In this document: one piece after another, positions 30,709-36,052 of the stretch
How the letters are laid out: each line of letters starts with the position of its first letter
Position numbering within the stretch: position 1 is the first letter of the stretch
NCBI GenBank assembly: GCA_019414025.1
Contig: DXMU01000042.1
Coordinates: 1 to 36,052 of the forward strand
Direction: 5' to 3'
Source: Collinsella sp.
Lineage (GTDB): Bacteria > Actinomycetota > Coriobacteriia > Coriobacteriales > Coriobacteriaceae
DNA: 36,052 nt
Program-made: the position numbers and the translations under genes
The notes under the pieces: model-generated
What the model saw: only the letters and a program-made list of their open reading frames with translations
Database searches by the model: none
What the model was told of the DNA's origin: nothing

Positions 30709-30866
30709 AGTGCCTTGTTTCCCGTTCCAAATGAGCCACCCCGGGTCCCCGGCGGTTGCGGTGGGCGTGTTTGGTTGGTGCCTGTTGATGGCCTGGGCAT
30801 CGGGGAGGGCAGGCTCCGTTATAATCGCGTAGGAACTTAATTTACGAAACGGGACGGGAGCCATAC

Positions 30867-32348
30867 ATGCGCCAGGGTTTCGACAACGCGAAGTATATCG
30901 AGCTGCAGGCTGCTCACATTAAGGAGCGCATCTCGCAGTTTGGCGGCAAGCTGTATTTGGAGTTTGGCGGCAAGCTGTTCGATGACTATCATGCCAGCCG
31001 CGTGCTACCGGGTTTTGAGCCGGACAGCAAGTTCCGCATGCTCAAAAGCATCGCCGACGATGTCGAGGTTATCATCGCGATCAACGCGAACCACATCGAG
31101 AAAAACAAGGCTCGTGGTGACCTTGGCATTACCTATGACGAGGACGTTTTGCGCCTGGTCGACCTGTTCCGCGGCAACGGTTTTGCTGTCGCGGCCGTGG
31201 TTATCACCCAGTACGCCGGCCAGCCCGCCGCCGATGTGTTCCGCAATCGCCTGAACGCGCTCGGCATTCCCGCCAAGCTGCACTATCCCATCGAGGGCTA
31301 TCCGCACGACGTCGACCTGATCGTGTCTGACGACGGCTATGGCAAGAACGAGTTTGTCGAGACCACCCGTCCGCTCGTTGTCGTGACGGCACCCGGCCCT
31401 GGCTCGGGCAAGCTCGCCACCTGCCTGTCTCAGCTCTATCACGAGCACAAACACGGCACCGCTGCCGGCTACGCCAAGTTCGAGACGTTCCCGGTCTGGA
31501 ATCTGCCCCTCACGCATCCGGTCAACATCGCCTATGAGGCCGCCACGGCCGACCTCGACGATGCCAATATCATCGACTCCTTCCACTTGGAGGCCTACAA
31601 CAAGACCACGGTCAACTACAACCGCGATGTCGAGGCCTTCCCGGTGGTCCGTGCTCTGATGGAAAAGATCCTGGGCAAGAGCCCCTACCAGAGCCCCACG
31701 GACATGGGCGTCAATATGGTCGGCTTTGCCATCACCGATGACGATGCCTGCCGCGACGCTTCCAAGATGGAGATCGTTCGCCGCTACTTTACCGCGGTCG
31801 AAAATGTGCGCCGTACCGGCGTGGGCGATGAGCAAGTCGACCGTCTCAAGATTATTATGAAGAAAGCCGGCATCGATAAGAACTACTCACCGGCACGCTC
31901 GGCGGCCCTCACCAGGGAACAGCTGACGGGTGGTCCCGTGGGTGCCATGGTCATGCCCGATGGCTCCGTGGTGACCGGTAAGACCTCCACGCGCCTGGGC
32001 GCCGCAAGTTCGCTCATTATGAACGCCCTCAAGCATGTCTCGGGCGTCGACCTTGAGCTCGAGGTCATTAGCGATGAGGCGATCGAGCCCATCAGCAAGC
32101 TCAAGACGCATTTCCTGGGTAGCAAAAACCCGCGCCTCCACACCGACGAGACGCTTATGGCGCTGTCGATCACCTCGGCCACGAGTGAGACGGCCGCTCG
32201 CGTCCTTTCGGGCCTGGAGCAGTTGCGCGGTTGCGATGCCTTCTTTAGCGTGATCATCTCGCCGACGGACGAGACGGTACTGCGCAAACTGGGTATCAAC
32301 GTGTGCTGCGAGCCCAAGTTTGAGCGCCGCGGTTTCTTCCATCGCTAA
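30867..32348 (+). CDS. DUF1846 family protein
   Basis: A 493-residue protein behind a GGGAG ribosome site. The start MRQGFDNAKYIELQAAHIKERI and the block LYLEFGGKLFDDYHASRVLPGF (29-50) mark the DUF1846 family (PF08903). It contains VVVTAPGPGSGKLATCLSQLYHE at 171-193, a P-loop-like GPGSGK, which suggests nucleotide or phosphate binding. ETLMALSITSATSETAARVLSGLEQLRGCDAFFS lies near the C-terminus. Homologues occur widely in Firmicutes and Coriobacteria, but I know of no established function. No membrane segment or signal peptide is seen, so it is cytoplasmic. It is transcribed alone, with a terminator after it. Confidence 0.9.
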   Translation: MRQGFDNAKYIELQAAHIKERISQFGGKLYLEFGGKLFDDYHASRVLPGFEPDSKFRMLKSIADDVEVIIAINANHIEKNKARGDLGITYDEDVLRLVDLFRGNGFAVAAVVITQYAGQPAADVFRNRLNALGIPAKLHYPIEGYPHDVDLIVSDDGYGKNEFVETTRPLVVVTAPGPGSGKLATCLSQLYHEHKHGTAAGYAKFETFPVWNLPLTHPVNIAYEAATADLDDANIIDSFHLEAYNKTTVNYNRDVEAFPVVRALMEKILGKSPYQSPTDMGVNMVGFAITDDDACRDASKMEIVRRYFTAVENVRRTGVGDEQVDRLKIIMKKAGIDKNYSPARSAALTREQLTGGPVGAMVMPDGSVVTGKTSTRLGAASSLIMNALKHVSGVDLELEVISDEAIEPISKLKTHFLGSKNPRLHTDETLMALSITSATSETAARVLSGLEQLRGCDAFFSVIISPTDETVLRKLGINVCCEPKFERRGFFHR

Positions 32349-32382
32349 GTTTGAAGCACCGCGGTAATTGCATTGCAGTTTG

Positions 32383-32415
32383 GCCGTATCGGGTTAGCGC
32401 CCGGTACGGCTTTTT
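32383..32415 (+). terminator. Intrinsic terminator of the DUF1846 gene
   Basis: GCCGTATCGGG pairs with CCCGGTACGGC (ending at 32410), followed by TTTTT at 32411-32415. It lies 35 nt after the stop codon. Confidence 0.88.
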
Positions 32416-32604
32416 GATCAATAAAGTGCCTATTTCGGCGAAAAATAGCCGTTTACCTGCCTAGAAACAATTTGAGCGGTATACAATAACCGTAACTGTT
32501 TCATCCTTAGCGGGATGCCGCATGATGGATATTACCTGCCATCGTGAGGTGTGTCGGTCGCGCACGGCGCGTTAGATGCTCGTGCTCGGTTTGAGGAGGC
32601 TGCT

Positions 32605-32943
32605 ATGGCGGGCAAGGGTCGTGCGAGTGTCAACGATATGAAGCGTGTCGAGGTGCTGGTGTTGATGGAGATCGACCAGCAAACCGAAGACAATGGTGGG
32701 CCGTATGGTTTCTCGCGCAAAACGCTTGCCGAGCGCGTGGGGGTTTCGCCGTATCGTGCCCGCGCCGCAATCGATCGCTTGGATTCCGAAGGCATGATTG
32801 ATGTCGTCTCGCGTTATAGCGACGACGGCGGTCAGCTTGCAAATGGCATTTGCCTCACCGAACGTGGCGAGTGGTATCTTGAGGGCGTCCGTACCGGCAT
32901 GCTCGTTCAAGAAATGCTTGAGGACGAGGTTGCTGATCGATAG
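32605..32943 (+). CDS. Small winged-helix DNA-binding protein upstream of pyrG
   Basis: A 112-residue protein started at the ATG at 32605 behind GAGGAGG. The frame extends 18 codons upstream without a ribosome site. The predicted winged helix reads VEVLVLMEIDQQTEDNGGPYGFSRKTLAERVGVSPYRARAAIDRLDSEGMIDVVSRYSDDGG (about residues 14-75). SRKTLAERVGVSPYRARAAIDRL is the helix-turn-helix. The remainder (LTERGEWYLEGVRTGMLVQEMLED) is a helical extension likely used for dimerisation. I do not recognise a named family. It stands directly before pyrG, but a terminator and a separate promoter lie between them, so a regulatory link is only a guess. Confidence 0.75.
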   Translation: MAGKGRASVNDMKRVEVLVLMEIDQQTEDNGGPYGFSRKTLAERVGVSPYRARAAIDRLDSEGMIDVVSRYSDDGGQLANGICLTERGEWYLEGVRTGMLVQEMLEDEVADR

Positions 32944-32967
32944 CAGCATGTAACCCTTGCCATAGCG

Positions 32968-33000
32968 ACGCCGCTTGGGAAACTGGGCGGCGTTTTGTTT
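32968..33000 (+). terminator. Intrinsic terminator of the winged-helix gene
   Basis: ACGCCGC (32968-32974) pairs with GCGGCGT (32987-32993), followed by TTTGTTT. It lies 25 nt after the stop. Confidence 0.8.
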
Positions 33001-33034
33001 CAAGATTGAGAAATGCAATCGCACGCGAGAAAAA

Positions 33035-33063
33035 TTGCGAACGGTCCGCGGCGCGAGTATTAC
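33035..33063 (+). promoter_or_regulatory. Putative pyrG promoter
   Basis: TTGCGA (33035-33040) and TATTAC (33058-33063) are separated by 17 bp, about 60 bp before the pyrG start. The match to consensus is moderate, but position and spacing are right. Confidence 0.45.
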
Positions 33064-33121
33064 AATGAAGACCCGTAAGATGTGGATAAACAACTTCTAC
33101 GGGAAGCGCAGGTAACTCAAT

Positions 33122-34783
33122 ATGACCAAGCATGTGTTCGTAACCGGTGGCGTGGTTTCGTCCCTGGGCAAGGGTATCACCGCGGCCTCGCTGGGCCGTC
33201 TGCTCAAGTCGCGTGGCTACAAAGTAACGATGCAGAAGGCCGACCCGTATCTGAACGTCGACCCCGGTACCATGAGCCCGTTCCAGCATGGTGAGGTCTT
33301 CGTTACTGAGGATGGTTACGAGTCCGACCTGGACCTGGGCCATTACGAGCGCTTTATTGATGAGAACCTGACCCGCGATTCCAACTTTACGACCGGTGCC
33401 ATCTACAAAAGCCTAATCGCCCGTGAACGTCGCGGCGACTTTTTGGGCGGTACCGTGCAGGTGATTCCCCACGTCACCAATGCCATTAAGGACAAGTTTC
33501 GCCGCATCGAGGAGCAGACCGGCTCCGATGTAGTCATCACCGAGCTGGGCGGCACGATCGGCGACATCGAGTCCCAACCGTTTGTCGAGGCCATCCGTCA
33601 GTACCGCAAGGAGGCCGGCCCCGAGAACGTCTGCTACATCCACGTGTCGCTCGTTCCCTATATCGCCGCCGCCCACGAGGTCAAGACCAAGCCCACGCAG
33701 CATTCCGTCAAGGAGCTCCGCAGCTTTGGCATCCAGCCCGATATCATCGTGCTGCGCTCCGACCACCATATCGATGACGCTATCCGCGGAAAGATCGCAA
33801 GCTTCTGCGACGTCGACACCGATTGCGTCTTTACCAACGAGGACTGCGCGAGCATCTACGACGTGCCGCAGCTGCTTGCCGAGCAAGATTTTGACCTGCG
33901 CATTTGCGAGCGTTTGGGTCTGGACCCGCGTGAGCGCGACATGAGCCAGTGGAATGAGTTCCTGCGTAAGCAGAACCACGCCAACCATCACGCCGACAAG
34001 GTCAAGATCGCCGTCGTGGGCAAGTACACGCAGCTGCCCGATGCGTACCTGTCGGTTATCGAGGCCCTACACCATGCGGGCGTGTTCTACGATCGTCACG
34101 TGGACGTGCAGCTGGTCGATGGCGAGAGCCTCGACGAGCAGAACGTGTCCGAGGTGCTGGGCGATGCCTCGGGTATCTTGGTCCCCGGTGGCTTTGGCAA
34201 GCGCGCTCTGGAGGGTAAGATCCTCGCGGCCGAGTTCGCCCGCGAGCACAAGATTCCGTATCTGGGCATTTGCCTGGGTATGCAGGTCGCCGTGTGCGAG
34301 TTCGCCCGCAATGTCGTTGGCCTTGCCGGCGCCAGCTCCTCTGAGTTTGATCCGGACGGTCCGTATAGCGTCATCGACCTGATGAGCTCGCAGGAGGATG
34401 TCACCGAGAAGGGCGGCACCATGCGCCTGGGCGCCTATCCGTGCAAGCTCGCCGCCGACACCCTCGCTCGCGAGGCGTATGGGGAGGAACTCGTCTACGA
34501 GCGTCACCGTCATCGCTTTGAGTTCAACAATGCTTTCCGCGACCAGCTCGAGGACGCCGGTTTAGTTATCTCGGGTCTTTCGCCCGACGAGCGTCTGGTC
34601 GAGATGGTCGAGCTGCCGCGCGACGTGCATCCTTGGTATGTGGCAACCCAGGCTCACCCCGAGTTCAAGAGCCGTCCGACCAACCCGCAGCCGCTGTTCC
34701 GAGAGTTCGTGCGTGCCTCGATCGGTCAGCACGAGGGTGTCGATCGCCTGCAGGTGACGCCCATGAACCTCGCTACGGACTAA
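33122..34783 (+). CDS. pyrG: CTP synthase
   Basis: A 553-residue protein of normal family length. The N-terminal synthetase domain opens KHVFVTGGVVSSLGKGITAASLGRLLKSRG and has DPYLNVDPGTMSPFQHGEVFVTEDG (magnesium and UTP site) and ELGGTIGDIES. The C-terminal class I glutamine amidotransferase domain has VPGGFGKRALEGK, YLGICLGMQVAVCEFARN with nucleophile Cys384, and AHPEFKSRP with the triad His and Glu. It aminates UTP to CTP with ATP and glutamine. The ribosome site is weak (GCAGG). xerD starts 2 nt after the stop codon. Confidence 0.97.
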   Translation: MTKHVFVTGGVVSSLGKGITAASLGRLLKSRGYKVTMQKADPYLNVDPGTMSPFQHGEVFVTEDGYESDLDLGHYERFIDENLTRDSNFTTGAIYKSLIARERRGDFLGGTVQVIPHVTNAIKDKFRRIEEQTGSDVVITELGGTIGDIESQPFVEAIRQYRKEAGPENVCYIHVSLVPYIAAAHEVKTKPTQHSVKELRSFGIQPDIIVLRSDHHIDDAIRGKIASFCDVDTDCVFTNEDCASIYDVPQLLAEQDFDLRICERLGLDPRERDMSQWNEFLRKQNHANHHADKVKIAVVGKYTQLPDAYLSVIEALHHAGVFYDRHVDVQLVDGESLDEQNVSEVLGDASGILVPGGFGKRALEGKILAAEFAREHKIPYLGICLGMQVAVCEFARNVVGLAGASSSEFDPDGPYSVIDLMSSQEDVTEKGGTMRLGAYPCKLAADTLAREAYGEELVYERHRHRFEFNNAFRDQLEDAGLVISGLSPDERLVEMVELPRDVHPWYVATQAHPEFKSRPTNPQPLFREFVRASIGQHEGVDRLQVTPMNLATD

Positions 34784-34785
34784 GG

Positions 34786-35727
34786 GTGCCGGCGAACAAA
34801 GAACATACCGAAGCTACTCCCTCGTCGCTCGCCGTGGCGGCGGGGGAGTATCTCGATTACCTCGCGGTCGAGCGGGGTTTGGCGCGCAACACGATTGCGG
34901 CCTATCGTCGTGACCTGACGACGTACTGCGCGTATCTGGAGCGGGCGGGCATCATGTCTTTTGATGAGGTGACTCGTCAGGTCGTGGAGGGCTTTGTCGC
35001 CGACCGTCGGGATGGGGGCTATTCCGATGCCTCGGTGGAGCGTGCGCTTGCGGCCGTGAAGGGCCTGCATGCCTTTTTGGTGCGCGATGGGATTGTGGCC
35101 CAAAATCCAACGGCGGCGTTGCGCCTGCCTAAAAAGGCTGAGCGTATGCCGGAGTATCTATCGGTGGAGGATGTCTCGGCGCTGCTCGATCAAGACTTCC
35201 CCGAGGGCGAGATGGGCTTACGCGACCATGCCATCTTGGAAGTGCTCTACGGATGCGGCTTGCGTGTGAGCGAGTTGGTGGGGCTCGATGTGGGCGATAT
35301 CCATATCGACGATGGCTTTGTGCTCGTTCGCGGTAAGGGCTCAAAGGAACGCCTGTCCCCGTTGGTGGGAAGCGCGGCGCGAGCTCTGACGCGCTATATA
35401 ACTAAGGGGCGTTCTCGCTTGGCGGCCCATGCCCACGGAACCGAGACCTCGGCGGTCTTTTTAAATAAGAACGGCCGCCGTCTGTCGCGCCAGGGCATCC
35501 ATGCCATCTGTGAGCGCTACGGGCGCCAGGTGGGGCTGGTGGGACTCCATCCCCATACGCTGCGTCACTCCTTTGCCACCCATATGCTTGCGGGCGGTGC
35601 GGACCTCCGTGTGCTACAGGAGATCTTGGGACATGCCGATATATCGACCACGCAGGTCTACACGCATGTCGATCGTACGCAACTGACCGAGGTCTATCTG
35701 GCGGCGCACCCGCTGGCACATCGTTAA
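34786..35727 (+). CDS. xerD: Site-specific tyrosine recombinase XerD
   Basis: A 313-residue protein with GTG start at 34786, two nt after the pyrG stop, implying translational coupling. The frame is open into pyrG, so coupling and family length decide the start. The N-terminal SAM-like domain spans about 15-105 (EYLDYLAVERGLARNTIAAYRRDL). Catalytic residues are Arg160 in YGCGLRVSEL, Lys184 in VRGKGSKER, His257 and Arg260 in HPHTLRHSFATHML, His283 in ILGHADISTTQ, and nucleophile Tyr292 in VYTHVD. With XerC it resolves chromosome dimers at dif. The length and the pyrG neighbourhood favour the housekeeping enzyme rather than a mobile-element integrase. No att repeats are seen nearby. Confidence 0.93.
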   Translation: MPANKEHTEATPSSLAVAAGEYLDYLAVERGLARNTIAAYRRDLTTYCAYLERAGIMSFDEVTRQVVEGFVADRRDGGYSDASVERALAAVKGLHAFLVRDGIVAQNPTAALRLPKKAERMPEYLSVEDVSALLDQDFPEGEMGLRDHAILEVLYGCGLRVSELVGLDVGDIHIDDGFVLVRGKGSKERLSPLVGSAARALTRYITKGRSRLAAHAHGTETSAVFLNKNGRRLSRQGIHAICERYGRQVGLVGLHPHTLRHSFATHMLAGGADLRVLQEILGHADISTTQVYTHVDRTQLTEVYLAAHPLAHR

Positions 35728-35759
35728 CACATCGCTGGCCTGCATATCTATAGGTATTT

Positions 35760-35832
35760 GGGGACGGGCCCCAGATTGCCGCGGCGTGCTTTTGCGCGCG
35801 CATGGGCAATCTGGGGCCCGTCCCATTTTTTT
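35760..35832 (+). terminator. Long-stem terminator of pyrG-xerD
   Basis: Perfect 20-nt arms (35761-35780 and 35805-35824) have a GC-rich inner mini-stem and seven Ts after the stem. The left end reads TTGGGGACGGG, resembling the hairpin at 958-1001. It lies 33 nt after the xerD stop. Confidence 0.9.
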
Positions 35833-35955
35833 GCCACTTGTCGTCGCGGTGGTGGGCCGCATGTGCCTTGGGTGGGGGAGTTTGGGGGCGATGTGAACGG
35901 CATGTAAAGGGACGCAAAAATCGCCTCAAGGTCAACTTGAAGGTTGAGGTTGAAA

Positions 35956-35983
35956 GGCGGGGTGCCACAGGTGGCATCCCGCC
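35956..35983. repeat. 13-bp hairpin near the window end
   Basis: Arms 35956-35968 and 35971-35983 pair fully (one G-U) around a 2-nt loop. It is followed by TTTC only on the minus side. Repeated TTGAGG/TTGAAGG/TTGAAAG words lie just before it (35926-35955). No gene is visible in 35833-36052. Confidence 0.6.
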
Positions 35984-35991
35984 GTTGCTGT

Positions 35992-36011
35992 AAACACAAC
36001 ATATTGTGTTT
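35992..36011. promoter_or_regulatory. Operator-like palindrome
   Basis: AAACACAA and TTGTGTTT form a perfect 8-bp inverted repeat with spacer CATA. Its place in an AT-rich stretch at the right edge suggests the control region of the next gene outside the window. Confidence 0.45.
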
Positions 36012-36052
36012 TCGAACATATGATTGGGGGTGTTTTGCAATATATGGTGGGT

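Noticed and set aside
30428..30709. 93-codon frame ending with two Phe-His-Cys-Trp-Cys units, bacteriocin-like at first sight
   Set aside because: Crosses a strong terminator and two hairpins, has no ribosome site, and the repeat comes from a DNA direct repeat.
34786..35727. Tyrosine recombinase as a mobile-element integrase
   Set aside because: Length, start coupled to pyrG and XerD-like motifs indicate the housekeeping dimer-resolution enzyme. No attachment repeats or phage genes nearby.
36009..36030. CGAACATATG resembling an actinobacterial LexA box
   Set aside because: Only one half-site matches. The second half (GATTG) does not fit GTTCG.

Overview
The window is GC-rich, gene-dense bacterial chromosome. 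It most resembles a gut actinobacterium of the class Coriobacteriia, probably Collinsella or a close relative. This is an inference from gene content: an arginine deiminase (ADI) cluster, tandem acetate kinases, a sortase-anchored C69 dipeptidase, an ECF transporter, UDP-galactopyranose mutase and strongly C-ending codon use. No database search was run. I see no transposase, prophage, CRISPR array, tRNA or rRNA.

Layout. 1-2000 (minus): an ECF-type uptake system, with an ATPase running off the left edge and an S component. The S component is preceded by a short leader ORF with three consecutive Trp codons and an intrinsic terminator, a classical trp attenuator. 2016-5267 (minus): a secreted, LPxTG-anchored C69 dipeptidase, then a diacylglycerol-kinase-family gene followed by a 30-residue membrane microprotein. 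5366-9529 (plus): RNase D, a membrane zinc peptidase, xseA-xseB and a HIT protein. 9677-13532: two tandem acetate kinases facing a phosphotransacetylase (acetyl-CoA to acetate, ATP-forming). A 129-nt nested hairpin lies in the convergent junction. 13764-15990 (plus): glf overlapping a family 2 glycosyltransferase, a probable galactofuranose module. 15991-16362: twin long hairpins that share a core. 16363-22699 (minus): P1 peptidase, Maf, DJ-1/PfpI, RlmD-like methyltransferase and polyphosphate kinase.

23101-30310 (plus) is the arginine region: arcA, an aminotransferase, a second arcA, arcB, and a YfcC-family carrier as the likely arginine/ornithine exchanger. The two arcA genes and 128 bp of leader form a 1371-bp direct repeat that reads as identical. 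Each is preceded by two CCGTTC boxes exactly 21 bp apart, and the upstream box of each pair lies outside the duplicated block. arcC is not in the window.

30311-30866 is non-coding and packed with hairpins. It is followed by a DUF1846 gene, a small winged-helix regulator, pyrG and xerD. The last 325 bp hold a terminator, a hairpin and a palindrome, probably the control region of the next gene.

Themes: fermentative ATP supply (ADI, acetate kinase), amino-acid scavenging (tryptophan uptake, peptidases), and many structured non-coding elements at gene junctions. The strongest candidates for undescribed biology are the Trp-codon attenuator on an ECF transporter, the covarying twin hairpins at 16022-16350, and the 21-bp-spaced boxes at the duplicated arcA genes.
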